From positions 5,829,878-5,893,877 of the forward strand of contig NC_135174.1 in assembly GCF_041146795.1 (NCBI RefSeq): a DNA stretch of 64,000 nucleotides. The letters are read 5' to 3'. The notes below the pieces were generated by a model. The model had not been told where the DNA came from. It worked only from the letters and a program-made list of their open reading frames with translations, and searched no databases. A program made the translations under genes and the position numbers. This document shows positions 38,601-48,661 of this stretch, in pieces (position 1 is the first letter of the stretch; the number at the start of each line of letters is the position of its first letter). This DNA comes from Maylandia zebra. Its lineage: Eukaryota > Chordata > Actinopteri > Cichliformes > Cichlidae.

Positions 38601-40669
38601 GGACTCGCCTGGCGAGATGTTCCTGATGTAGATTAATCGTGCTCCATTGTCAGTCACTTGCTGCTTCGAGAAAACCGGGTATGTCCCCATTTTTCAAGGT
38701 GTTTCGACTTGGATGTGAGTGCTTCCAGTTATGACTTTATACTCTGACCAATAAATCTAAAGGTATTCTAGTGCAGTCTTTGTTTCTGAGATATGTGCAT
38801 TACTTACATAGCATAGCCGTTTCATCAGAGACTTATAAAACTCAAGCTGAAAGGAAAAAAACAGTTCAAAATCATTACATCACTTCGGATTCGGTTCGAT
38901 TTATTTCAGCTTAAAGGTATTTTTTTTCTACAAAAAGAAATATTTTTTTACATTTATAATCACACTTTAAATAAACAAGCAGAAACAAATATTTTCAAAT
39001 AATTTTAATAACATCTGTCACAACAGTAGATTGCATTATCTACACACAGTGCTTACCGGCGTCATTAAAATGTTGCCCTTCTCAACCTGCAGTCGAAGTT
39101 TAGACCCATTGAGAATAAAATCATGATTTTCTGATACTAGCACGATGTTTTTAGCTGCCACTGCTGTCGGCATGAGGGCAAAAGCCTGAAGGAAAAACAA
39201 ACAACCAAACACTGATTTGTACTGCATAACCATGAAGACAGGCACTCACAAAATATGTATTAACTAACTAAATGTTAGCTAGGTCATCTTACAAAAGAGA
39301 TTTAGAGCGCCATTAAAATGAAGGTCATAACCCAGCCCAATGCAAACTGGTGCTTACCATGCGTGCCTGTGGTATAACGTAGATCGTGTCGTCGTAATAC
39401 TCAAATCGGTGTCGAGTGAGCAGACGGGCGATGTCCTCCTCTGCATAACAGCCATCGTGATACTCTGGCAGGTTGCTTATTAACAGCACCTTGTAATCAA
39501 GCGAAACAAGCTGTGCAAACGAAAAGAATTTCAGGATCAGTTTACAATTCCAGACAGAAATCTGAAAAATGCAAACATTAACTTATAAACCTCACTTTGA
39601 GCACTGTCTACAACTATGAACACAATCAGGTACCTATTACAAAATGTTTCTGATGCTAATTTTCCTTTACTTCTTTTTTTCTTTCTTTTTTTCACGTAGT
39701 GCAGCTCTACCTTGACTCACTGACAAAAAAGGCAGTAAGAGTCAGCTATGAAAGTACTTTTCATTTAAGGTGGATCCATAAACAGTGATAACTGATTCAC
39801 AAAAGGCAATGTGTAAACAGCACTATTGCACATGTCAAACTTGGGAAGGAAAAACCTTTTTAAGCACTCAAAACCACCATGTCCTGGATGACTGAGCATA
39901 TAATTTGAACATGTTAAACTAGCTTTTCAATAAAGGACTTTTAGTATGTGTTAGTACATGAGATAATTGTTTTATTACAATACTAAATTGGTAACCAAGA
40001 ATAGTGCAATTCTATTGGTGTCTATACTGACTACAAAATCTCTGGTATTGTGACACCCCTAGTGAATTTTTTAACATTTTTCTACATTTACACCTACTTG
40101 AGCGTCACCTGACAATGAGATATAACCCAACTACAAACTTGTAAAACAAATTGAACTATTTCAGATCAAAACTTAACCACTTTGATAAAGCATGTTTTTC
40201 TTACAGTGTTTTTTTAATGTTACCTTTGAATTGGGAAGTTTGACTGTCTTGAGACAACCTGTGAAGTGCAGAGCAAAAGAAAAACAAAAAAAGAATTATA
40301 AAATAGAAAATATCTTCACATTGAGAAATCTTTCATACAGATCTTTGGGGATTTCTTACGGATTCTTTCTGGACGCAGTTGCTCTTGTATCCGCTCCCAA
40401 AATGTTGGGTGGGTAACAGCGACCGGCTGATCCTTTGAGATCTTCTCTGCAGTCACAGAGTCTTGGAATAAAGGAAATGTAGTTAAGTTCAATAGTGGTA
40501 GTTTAGATAGGATGCAAATTACCCAGCTGATCTAAATACAAATCTGCGTGGTTGAGGCCGTTTCTGCTTTGGAAGCCAAGACTTTTGGCTCACCGTCAAC
40601 TGCAGCACCTTTAATTGGTTCAACAGCCTCCGTAGCCTTGGCTGTATTTTTAGGTGCCACTGCAGCTTC
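32152..40669 (-). CDS. matrin-3/ZNF638-like protein: RRM repeats plus matrin-type zinc finger (multi-exon)
   Basis: Likely a nuclear RNA-binding protein of the matrin-3/ZNF638 type. Exons traced 5' to 3' on the minus strand: 40669-40594, 40461-40360, 40258-40224, 39510-39358, 39185-39057, 38846-38808, 38660-38535, 38025-37899, 37151-36991, 36882-36748, 35219-35181, 35099-34959, 34358-34279, 34154-34131, 33891-33638, 32630-32514, 32439-32318, 32226-32152. Every join has GT/AG ends and keeps phase, which strongly supports a real gene. The product contains four RRM-like folds and ends in a CX2C...HX5H finger. No start codon was found in 40,594-40,669, so the 5' end lies further upstream (see 49,895-50,059). 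An in-frame TAG at 33774-33776 would remove the finger, so this may be a decaying or polymorphic copy. The assignment to a named ortholog is not secure. Confidence 0.8.
32778..33455 (+). mobile_element. decayed Tc1/mariner transposon relic in an intron
   Basis: Begins with CCACTTTATTAGGTACACCT, a sequence familiar from fish Tc1-like elements. Continues with remnants of a Tc1 transposase on the plus strand: the helix-turn-helix part (ISFQKLLICWDF), then SLNAQ and AAEDHTGFDF, then DGRVRNLGSILPCIK. Several stops and frame changes interrupt it. It lies in the matrin-like intron between 32,630 and 33,638. No paired terminal repeats were found, so it is a dead fragment. Confidence 0.75.
33638..33891 (-). 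CDS. acidic/Ala-rich exon with in-frame TAG
   Basis: This exon reads LKQRLQDSGDNKVNLK onward, then an acidic Glu/Asp-rich stretch ending ENDGWSMADIK. Both ends fit neighbouring exons in phase 1 with the chosen acceptor GAAGAG/C. At 33774-33776 the frame has TAG (...CQAES stop RTEEEAV...). Coding character continues on both sides, so this is a single nonsense change rather than a frame error. It would remove the zinc finger. It could be a recent mutation, a polymorphism or a sequencing error. Confidence 0.65.
34131..34154 (-). CDS. 24-nt microexon of the matrin-like gene
   Basis: CTTCATAG acceptor, 24 coding bases and GTGAGT donor. It joins the preceding exon's TG to make Trp, reading W-SKAGRIE-S, and joins the next exon in phase. 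The correct phase on both sides argues for a genuine microexon. Confidence 0.65.
34279..37151 (-). CDS. second two-RRM cassette of the matrin-like protein
   Basis: Exons 37151-36991, 36882-36748, 35219-35181, 35099-34959 and 34358-34279. The third fold begins STIMLTGLPEGNYRQEDV and continues AFVFFNSWDACCDFARDYL. A 39-nt exon encodes ESMYRSMMKWSTT, matching the equivalent 39-nt exon of the first cassette. The fourth fold ends with RICIEMAEPGGLTQVM. Exon order and sizes mirror the first cassette. Acceptor AAAG at 37,152 restores phase; the nearby CAG does not. The intron between 35,219 and 36,748 holds a solo LTR and a LINE tail. Confidence 0.78.
35486..36048 (+). mobile_element. solo LTR with 5-bp target duplication
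   Basis: A 553-bp unit at 35491-36043 starts TGTCAGG and ends CTTAACA (TGT...ACA). CTCAG flanks both sides (35486-35490 and 36044-36048). Inside are TATTTAA at 35714-35720 and AATAAA at 35977-35982, in the order expected for an LTR promoter and poly(A) signal. No internal retroelement genes are present, so this is the product of LTR-LTR recombination. It sits in an intron of the minus-strand matrin-like gene, probably in antisense orientation. Confidence 0.85.
36490..36612 (+). mobile_element. 3' tail of an L2/CR1-type LINE
   Basis: Ends with CCCTAGGGATCAATAAAGTA and short TTCTATT-type repeats, closely resembling the longer LINE tail at 49,740-49,808. Only the tail remains. Confidence 0.6.
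37160..37890. other. intron sequence, nothing recognised
   Basis: Intron between matrin-like exons. Stop-rich in all frames, with no repeat edges or conserved motif seen. The same holds for the introns at 38,030-38,530 and 39,515-40,220. Confidence 0.6.
37899..39510 (-). CDS. first two-RRM cassette of the matrin-like protein
   Basis: Exons 39510-39358, 39185-39057, 38846-38808, 38660-38535 and 38025-37899. The first fold runs from VLLISNLPEYHDG to LQVEKGNILMTP. A 39-nt exon then encodes LEFYKSLMKRLCY. The second fold has RNP2-like LIYIRNIS and RNP1-like VFIEFQS. The acceptor chosen at 38,661 follows TTCTCGAAGCAG, because reading further upstream hits TGA in frame. RNP1 aromatic residues are partly replaced, as is common in matrin-type RRMs, so RNA affinity cannot be judged. 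Confidence 0.78.
40224..40669 (-). CDS. 5' linker exons of the matrin-like gene
   Basis: Three exons (40669-40594, 40461-40360, 40258-40224) encode an Ala/Lys/Glu-rich linker (starting EAAVAPKNTAKATEAV) leading to HPTFWERIQEQL and then KTVKLPNSK just before the first RRM. Joins are phase 1, phase 1 and phase 0. The first exon uses the donor G/GTGAGC; reading past it meets a stop. Its acceptor follows a (TG)n tract and looks weak. Low-complexity linkers before RRMs are usual in this family. Confidence 0.65.
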
Positions 40670-41275
40670 CTTACAAACACACACACACACACACACACAC
40701 ACAACGAACATACATTAGTTTGTATTACTACCAAAACTGTTAAGTTACTACATTCACACTAAAAATCATACATGAGCACTTGTCATGAGCTTACAAGTAT
40801 TTACAGACAAGTTGGAGTCTTCCATGCAAACTACAAGCAACTGTGGCAACTTGCAAGCAACCAGTGCGATTCCAAGGATGTTTTCAGTACAATGTGTATA
40901 TATAGATTTAAAAAATGCATAATGCAACACAGCAAAATAAAAACAAAGTACAGTTTGTATGCTTTCATAGCATTAGACTTGAGCGGAAGCTTTCTGACAT
41001 GGGGATGACTATATAAAAGCTCAGTATAATCCAAAGTAACTATGAATTTGAGGGGTGCGAGACTGTAGAAGAAATGTAAGGATAACCAACTGACTTTAAA
41101 CCGCATAATGAATGCAGGACTACAACCGTGAACGGACAGTATATTTATAGAGAATTGTAGCTACGGTGCATAAATATCTATCTTAGATTGCAGAAGCAAA
41201 CCAGGAGACAAACAGGAGAGGAACTTTCTCTAGATTCACAAGTAGGTCAATGAACTCATCCATCTATAACAGTGA
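40670..41275. other. intron or intergenic DNA with (AC)n run
   Basis: An (AC)n microsatellite at 40,675-40,702 sits directly upstream (minus-strand sense) of a coding exon. The rest shows no recognisable feature. Confidence 0.6.
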
Positions 41276-43115
41276 CAGGGGCGGACCTAGAAGGGTGGCA
41301 TGGGGTGGCAAGTGTCACCCTAAAATGATCCCTTGCCACCCCAAGTGCCACCCCAGTTTTGCATATGACAGTGTTGTTTATTAAAATAAGATAGCATTAA
41401 CAGTTTGAGTGTAGTTACAGTCAACAGTGAATATAAATGCTAAAACTGAAAATATTGCATAGTGTTACCCCCCTCCACCATTAACAAATGGTTCAGCCCA
41501 TAGCAGGACCGGCTTTTTTCTTGTTTTCAGTAGCAAGCGATGCTTATGATTGTGCCAGAGCACATTCTGAACAACACCATGGGAATTTGGCTTTTTACAC
41601 AGGTGGGTGGATGTTACACTCTGGAAATGGAAGGAAGGTGAGTGTTATTAACCCTCTGTGGTCCACGGACACGCTGCACCTCCAAATCACATGACTGATG
41701 TAAGCTGACACAGCAACAAGCTGCAGCCATGCTGAGTTTCTATTTCAGCCACATTGAAAATTCGGACTTCAAAGTTTTTAAATTTCAATTACAGGCCAGT
41801 AAATCCAGAGTTATGATAATATATATAAGCCACGCTTTTTTCTAAATACTGTCGTCACGTTTTTGTGTGTGTTTTAAGCATTCTGTAAGGACAGCACGAA
41901 AACAGTAAAGAAAGAAAAAAAGCCACCACTTTCCTAAATGTACCATGTCGACCAATTAAAAAAAAACAGTCAACGCGTGGGATTTGATTGTTTAGGAAGA
42001 GGGAAAAGTTTTAGGAGTGACGGTAACGGCAGCGAGACAGAGCAAGCAAGTGAGAGAGAGAGAGCGAGAGAGTTTTTAGATGTGGGAGATTTGTGACGTT
42101 TAGTGTGGAGTGTTTACTTAGTGTGTTGTGTTGTGTAGTTGTTCTGTTGTGTAGTCGTTTTGTTTTGTGTGTCAGGTAGGGCACTAATGAATGTCACAAA
42201 GGCACATTTGCAATGTAAACACTGTCACTAAGTAGAAAACCAGCGGAGTGATACACCTGCTGTTATCAGGCCTGCAGGTTTATCCCTGTGCTGTTCTGTC
42301 TTTTGGTGGACAAACTTTTTTTTACTGGCACACATCATTTGTGGGGCATCTTATTGCGACACCTAATTGTTCTCTCATTTTAGTTGTAGCAATATTTTTA
42401 AATTCTTATACAAAATGAAAAAGAAAACAAAAACGGCAGGTGTATTGGCTGCATTTTTAGATAAATAGTTGTTTATGTTTACAAAATGTACAATTTATAT
42501 TTGCATTTCAAGTTATAAAAATATACTGTGTTTTTTTTACAGTAAAAAAATACTACTAGGATTTTAAGTTCTTTGTGTGATTTCAGATCAGTAATACTAA
42601 TGCAGTATGTCAGTGAAAAAAACAACTAAATTCAGTTGAGCTGAAAAGAATGACACCAAACAAGGCAAGGGGAAAAAATAAAATGAAACAATCTGAGGGT
42701 GAAATACAAACGTCAACTCAAAAGGAGTCAAAAATGGCCGATTGTATTTCAGACCTCAGTGGGTTCATCCAACAAATCATGAAAAATTAGGTTTAAATTT
42801 TTGTTCATGACAGTGCAGATTTCTGACATTTTGTGTCATTTAAGCTGTAACAATGTGATTGTTTTCTAACAGTGTGAAACATAAGTTAGACTTGTGTTGG
42901 TAAATGAACCGCCCCATGTTGTGTAGCTTTCTGGATTTTATACTTGTTGGGCTACATATTTATTTATTATACAGGCTATACAGAAACTCACATGTTTTAT
43001 GTAACTAAAGTGTGTAATTATGTGGGCTACAGACAATAATTAAGTTCTAGACTATATTTATATGAAAAACGTGTATACTTACTGCATTTGAATTATTCTA
43101 ATCATATGTAACCAC
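41276..43115 (+). mobile_element. hAT-like non-autonomous element, copy 1 (right end missing)
   Basis: Starts CAGGGGCGGACCTAGA, a hAT-type terminal sequence, followed by subterminal GGTGGCA and TGCCACCCC repeats. From 41,531 it is collinear and nearly identical with 56,868-58,310 (copy 2). Homology stops at AACCAC (43,115), where the foldback element begins. Copy 2 continues to a matching terminus TCTAGATCCGCCCCTG, which is absent here. Short open frames (41488-41694) are shared with copy 2 but match no transposase. Confidence 0.72.
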
Positions 43116-43590
43116 TATGGAGTGCCAGGACTGCCATAATGAATTAAATACACCATTAAATAATTAATTAAATGTGTCAATAATTAATTAAAATGTGAAA
43201 TACATAAATAATTAATTTTATGTATTTCCCATTTTAATTAATTATTGACACATTAAATTAATTAATTATTGACACATTTAATTATTTATGTATTTCACAT
43301 TTTAATTAATTATTGACACATTTAATTAATCAATTATTGACACATTTAATTAATTAATGACACATTTAATTAATTATTTATGTATTTCACATTTTAATTA
43401 ATTAATTATGTATTTCACATTTTAATTAATTATTGACACATTTAATTAATCAATTATTGACACATTTAATTAATTATTTAATGATATATTTATTTATTTC
43501 ATTTTGGCAGTCCTGACGCCTGGCTCTCATCTTGAAATAATTTTATCTGTCAGCCTCACCCATCAAACTCAGGGGGCGGGGTTAACGCTG
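43116..43590 (+). repeat. left inverted arm with AT-rich minisatellite
   Basis: Contains repeated AATTAATTAAATGTGTCA and TTAATTAAAATGTGAAATA modules in both orientations. The arm ends in the GC-richer block shared with the right arm. Module number differs between arms, indicating expansion or contraction after insertion. Confidence 0.85.
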
Positions 43591-46522
43591 CCCATGCAGC
43601 TTCTCTAACATTTGATTGGTTGCCGTGCAAAGTAAGTCAAAACAGGTCGATCCTAGAAAATCGATTGCTTGTGTAGACTTGGGGCAGCCAGTTATCCCAG
43701 AATGCAGATCAAATCACAGGCAGCAATGGTGGTGGTGTAGTTTTAAAATACCCCGTTTTTCTGTCACCAGCTACACTTTTAACAGTGTTTTAGCCGCGAA
43801 TGTCGCGCCGTATGTCTGGTCAGGTTGTCAACATAGAACATGTTTGCAAAAGTGCTCAGATGTTTTCAGAGATTTCACTAGCTCTGCTAACAATTAGCAT
43901 GCAGAGTGCACCCAGGGGGTTACGTTAACCGGTTTGTTTACATATTTCACTCTCCGTGTTCCACATGTTGCATTCGCAGATTCTCATTTTCACCGAACGA
44001 TCGTCTCTTTCCGCCTGGTCTTGTGTCTCTGTGCTTCTGTAACATAAAGAACGAGCTGACATTTTTCTCACGAAACCAGCGATCAGCTCAACAGACCCTC
44101 AGTTTACCTGCATGCATCCTCCTCCTCATCTGTCAGCTGTTTAACACCTGCTGCTAATTCAAGAAACACGCCTACGTTACCTGGTGATAGTCACAGTTTA
44201 ACTGGGCAGCCGGTACTCGATATAAAGCAATGTCAGCGCATTTTTCTGCACAAGATAAGGAAATATAGTGTTTTCCCTGAGCGCAGAGCTGCTGGAGCTT
44301 GTTTCCTTACAGAGCCCTTTATAGGCAAACCAGCTTCATCAGCGGCTGATGTCCAATCACCGGCACACAGCTTTGAAACCTCAGCTGAGTTTTAGCTCTC
44401 AGTGGTTAAACGCTGGACTTCATTCACTCAGGTTCTGTCTGTCGGGTCACGTTTACTTCGCTGTTTTATTTACAACTGAGCAAATCGGTTTGGCTGAGGT
44501 TAAAGTTATGTTTCATAACTGCATAGTTTCACAGACGTTTAATGGTTCACTGGCACATGTGTTAGACTGAACTATTCGCTTTTCTTTATCTGGTGTGTTT
44601 TGGATTTAACAGTGAATTTTGAGATGAAACTGACTTTTAAAGTGTTTTTATACAAAGAGGAAAGAGAAGGCGCATTTCCACCGAGAGAAGCAGAGTTTGC
44701 AACAGCATGTTCATCATGAAGTCTGCAACCTGGACAGAAATATTATATCATCTGTTTTTTAATAGTTATTCAACTGTATTCTAAGCACCAGCTGTCTGTT
44801 AGAATGTGATTTTTTTCCTCTCTCTGTTGGCAGAGGTATAAAAATGCACAGGAAAATCTGACGTGCATGGCAAACTTCACCGACGATATTTAGGGAGGAA
44901 TAAACACACATCAAACATAAATGAACCATTTGCCTGTCTTCATAATTGAGAGCATTTTCTCTTCTTATGTCAACACTCTCTCTCTCTCTCTCTTCTTTTT
45001 TTTTTTGCTTTTTCGGTCATGTTATGTTTACCTGTCAAAGGCTTGTTACAAACTATGAAACACATGGTGCAGACTTCTGGATGTTAGAAGAAAACGAATA
45101 CTGCTCATGAATGAGACTAAAGGCAGGAAGGTGTCCTTTAAAACTAAACATGTTAATAGGACCTCCCTGTTTATATCATAGTTTATGATATAGCACGTGT
45201 ATTTCAGTAATAGCCTGCTGATTTCAGTGTAGTGGCGAACAGTCGCACAGCTCACGTAGGCGTTATCTGTGATACTCCTTAACTATAATTTATCCAAGTT
45301 AACTTCAGTTAACCATTCAGACAGTTCTTTTGCAATGAAAAACATAAACACCCATGCTGCCGGGAGGTTTCCTCAGTGCCAGCTGTTAACATTATAGCTG
45401 CTTATGCAGTAACCATGGTAACCACGGACTGAGCGGCTGGATTGACGGAGGTCAGACAACAATTTTACATGTATGATCTTAAAACAGGACACAGCCACTA
45501 TACGTGCTGGCCTCATATCAAATGTGAAGGCAGACTGAGTCTATGTTTGACGTTTGTTTATATCTAATCTTCCTTTTCAAACATTTAAACAGCAGCGAGT
45601 CTGCAGCTGAGGGAATACAAACTCAAATTGTCGGAACAGGTTTGCTCGTTTCTTGGATTCATTTGGTGATTTATTAAATGTATAACTGTTATTCTAATCT
45701 GCTGCTGAGTCTCTTACACTTTTCTTTATGCTGTATATTTTCACGTCTCTGGAATAGTTGGCAGTTAGATAGTCAGCTGGGAAACTCTGTGTTAACTCAT
45801 GGAGCTGAGGATATCGTGGATATGCTGACCTCGCTCCGTGGTGTACAGGGCCGTTTACCCTCATGATTAATATTCGCAATAAAAATATTAGCCGAACATC
45901 ATGAAGTCTGTATGTGTTTCATAGTGTCGAACAACCTTTGTACAGTTAAAGCCAGCAGTTACTACATGACAGAAACACCCACGTTATCTCTTTTATGCGT
46001 TTATACACAGGTCACGCTGATTACTGAACAAAAACCCAAAGATCAGATGTTAAACAGATTTATTTGCTCTCTCTCCTCCTTAAACATGTTTTTAATGTTA
46101 GTTATAATTCAGAATTGGCGACTGAAACACGTAGGACACATAAGAACATCAGGAAATAAAACATCGATAAATATAACCTCAGTAAAAGAAGTCAGCGGGG
46201 GTTACTACAGCTGTGTACCGGGGCCTGCGCTTTGTCGGTGGGATTGCTTGCGAGGCGAGCGGGTCTATCCCACGCTTTGCCGTGAGACTGTGACGACATC
46301 TCCGAAATCATCGAAACACTTTTGCAAAGAGGCTGTATCTTGACAAACCGACCAGACACATGAAGATTAAACCACTACATTCTCGGCTAAAAAAATATTA
46401 AAACGGTATTTGGTAACACACAAACAGGGTTTTTCAAAGCTCAGTTCTGTTAGCTTCCACATGCCGGTTGTTGTGTGCTAGAAACAATGGCCACCAGGCC
46501 AAAGCAATGGTTTTGACTCGAT
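43591..46522. other. internal cargo of the foldback element, function unknown
   Basis: Holds a (CT)n run near 44,980-44,995 and several short open frames, the longest at 45912-46343 (plus, 143 codons). Part of that frame reads NKTSINITSVKEVSGGYYSC, which loosely resembles the end of an Ig-type V domain (S-V-K...YYSC). That is weak evidence for a captured gene piece. No DDE-type or RT motif was seen. Confidence 0.45.
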
Positions 46523-46814
46523 CAGCGTTAACCCCGCCCCCTGAGTTTGATGGGTGAGGCTGACAGATAAAATTATTTCAAGATGAGAGCCAGGCGCCAG
46601 GACTGCCAAAATGAAATAAATAAATATATCATTAAATAATTAATTAAATGTGTCAATAATTAATTAAAATGTGAAATACATAATTAATTAATTACATGTG
46701 TCATAACTATTTATTTAATTAATTAATTCCAATTTTAATTAATTATTGACACATTTAATTAATTATTTAATGGTGTATTTAATTAATGCATTATGGCAGT
46801 CCTGGCACTCCATA
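46523..46814 (-). repeat. right inverted arm of the foldback element
   Basis: Reverse complement of the left arm, with a shorter minisatellite. The inner junction is CAGCGTTAACCCCGCCCCC at 46523; the outer end is GGCACTCCATA at 46814. Confidence 0.85.
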
Positions 46815-46990
46815 CACAAAGGCTCTCAAAACAATACATGTATGTGAATTTTTGCGTGTATTCTTATAATTGTTACCTTTTTCTTTTACTCTTGGCTTTT
46901 TGTGTTCATGTTCTGTTGTTTTGTATACTTCATCTGTTCGTATGTTGTATACTCATTGTTTGTTAAATAAAGTTTAAAAAAAAGAAACTT
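46815..46990 (+). mobile_element. retroelement 3' tail with AATAAA and A-rich end
   Basis: T-rich sequence ending TTGTTTGTTAAATAAAGTTT and then A8, typical of an L1/Tx1-type LINE 3' end. Only the tail is present, and it starts at or near the right end of the foldback element. Confidence 0.5.
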
Positions 46991-47587
46991 AAAAAGGTTA
47001 CCTCTAGCGGCAACATAAGGTATCAACCCAAAAATGGCTCCTACAAAAATAATGTCTTCTTTCAACTGGGATTAAGATTGTCTCATTTCCAGCAGGTGGC
47101 ACCACAGTCCTATAACCCTCATAGAAAGTCCTTGTATCCTATTATTATAGATGGTAGATTTATAAATGGCCTGTATTTGTATCGCGCTTTTATAAAAACA
47201 ATGAATGAATTTCCTGCTGCACTTAAGATAATATAAAGATATAGAATCAATAGCAGCCAATCCTAAATGGGCCTGAAAAATAAAAATATGTTAAAGACAC
47301 AAGTGATCAAAGTAGAAGTACCCATCACATAATATAATAAGAATAGAAGAATTGGCCTGCTATTTACAGCAACATACTGCTGTGATGGTTTTATTAATAG
47401 CATGAAACCAAACAGTAAAACCCAGAGATAGTGCTGCTTAATACTGAATAGAAATTAGACTGGAAGAACTGGAAACAGAAAATAATGTGGACGGTGGACA
47501 ATCCGGTAATAATGTCTCAACTGAACACAACACAACTGATCCCCAAGGATTTACAGTGGAGATCATTTAAAGTTACATTATGCTTAC
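46991..47587. other. no gene recognised
   Basis: Contains CCTGTATTTGTATCGCGCTTTTA near 47,170, a motif common in fish retroposon tails, but no coding structure. Confidence 0.5.
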
Positions 47588-47705
47588 CTTGTGTCTGCTT
47601 CTCCACCCAGCTGTTGATGTGGACCCTGGCCTCCTCTGCATTTCCTTTGAAGTCCACAGACTCGAGCTCAGCGTTGTAATGCTTTTTGGTGCCTTTTAAA
47701 AATTC
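47588..47705 (-). CDS. serpin clade B exon (helix C-D to D-E region)
   Basis: A 118-nt exon with a CCAG acceptor and GTAAGC donor encoding EFLKGTKKHYNAELESVDFK, then EEARVHINSWVEKQTQ. This matches the serpin B segment ending in the INxWVExxTxGKI motif, and 118 nt is the usual size of that exon. It follows the exon at 48,521-48,661 in the correct order and phase. The downstream serpin exons that should carry the shutter region and reactive loop were not found, so this is a gene fragment. Confidence 0.82.
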
Positions 47706-48520
47706 CTGGAATTGTGAAAATAAGTCACTCGAAACAGATTCAACAAACTACGGAGACTTCAATCAAGTTCAGTCACTGTGTTAAAACATTTTCAGTCCTT
47801 TGGATGCAGTTGAAGCTTGAACTAACCAGTCAGCCTTTGTCTAATAAAAGATTAAAGCAAATAGCTTGTTGGATGCCAATTTAAGTAGCCAGCATAGAAA
47901 AATACACAGATTGTGGGTAAGCTGGTTTGTAACGTTTCGGTTCAGATGGCAGCAGTTTTTGCTGACAAATGTACATTTTAGTATTTCTAAGTATTAATAA
48001 ATTAGTGTTTTACTTCTTTATATATTTCTTTATACTATTTGCAAATATTTTAAAAGTTTAATCTGCTGTGATGACTGGAACACAAAGGAGAGAAATGGTG
48101 CCTTGTCTCTTGTTATGAACTGTAAATAAATAAAACTGTAAAATGATTATATTTCATTTTTGTTTTATCTGTTTAGTTCTATTTTTTCAGTTTTACTGTT
48201 TTTGTGTTATTTAGTTTTAATGCAAATGTTTCTATTTTATTGCTGTGTTTTATGAAGACTTGTCTGTTTTTTATCATAGAACATATTCTTGTGAAATGTT
48301 TCCAGTAAATACAGTGAACGTGTACTACCACTACTACTGACTAGATGTAGCCAACTTCATGGTATTAAATTAGCATTACTGTCCTAAACTTTGTGTAAGT
48401 GAAAAATCCAGGGAGCAGGGAGAAACGTGCACAGCTTTGGCCTCATGACTTATAACAGGGCTCACTGCACAGGTTAGTCATTTATTGTAAGTCTAAGTAA
48501 CAACAGGTTTCCTCTCACAC
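47706..48520. other. intron between the serpin exons
   Basis: AT-rich, no repeat edges seen. The neighbouring stretch 48,662-49,075, upstream of the serpin exon, also has no recognised feature. Confidence 0.6.
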
Positions 48521-48661
48521 CTCGAGAAACGTGTAGGACCGATCCCCGTAAAGTCTGTTGGCAAGACTGAGGGAGTATGGAGCATCAGCCTTGTTCAGAT
48601 CAGTTAGTAGTTTGGCAAACTTGGCGTGGACATCGTCCTCGTCGGTCTGGGGTTTCAGACA
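48521..48661 (-). CDS. serpin clade B exon (helix B-C region)
   Basis: A 141-nt exon (47 codons, phase 0 at both ends) with TTCACAG acceptor and GTGTGAG donor. It reads CLKPQTDEDDVHAKFAKLL, then LSLANRLYGDRSYTFLE. The LANRLYG motif is diagnostic of ov-serpins such as leukocyte elastase inhibitor (SERPINB1-like). No stop or frame break is visible, so either the fragment is young or it belongs to a gene whose other exons diverged or moved. The first serpin exon with the start codon was not found upstream. Confidence 0.82.

Larger units (their letters stand above)
43116..46814. mobile_element. 3.7-kb foldback-type element with long inverted repeats
   Basis: The ends are inverted copies: TATGGAGTGCCAGGACTGCC at 43116 and its complement ending at 46814. 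Inverted homology continues through an AT-rich minisatellite and a conserved inner block with CTCATCTTGAAATAATTTTA and GGGGGCGGGGTTAACGCTG (to 43590 on the left, from 46523 on the right). The left arm is 475 bp and the right 292 bp because the minisatellite has more copies on the left. The inner 2.9 kb encodes no recognisable transposase. The target duplication could be TA (inside the palindromic TATGG/CCATA ends) or CAC, which flanks both sides. Confidence 0.82.

Noticed and set aside
38661-38690. ATG at 38,690 as the start of the matrin-like protein
   Set aside because: An in-frame TGA lies just upstream, but exons further 5' (38,808-40,669) join in phase to an acceptor at 38,661. An alternative internal promoter cannot be excluded.
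40594-40600. Read-through of the exon at 40,594 into GEPKVLASKAETASTTQ
   Set aside because: It runs into a stop, whereas the GTGAGC donor at 40,593 gives a phase-correct join to the next exon.
41488-41694. Shared short open frames in the two hAT-like copies as a gene
   Set aside because: They are only about 70 codons, lie in a non-autonomous element and have no domain. Conservation reflects shared descent of the repeat.
46815-46990. Right half of hAT-like copy 1 after the foldback element
   Set aside because: Compared with the equivalent part of copy 2, there is no collinear similarity.
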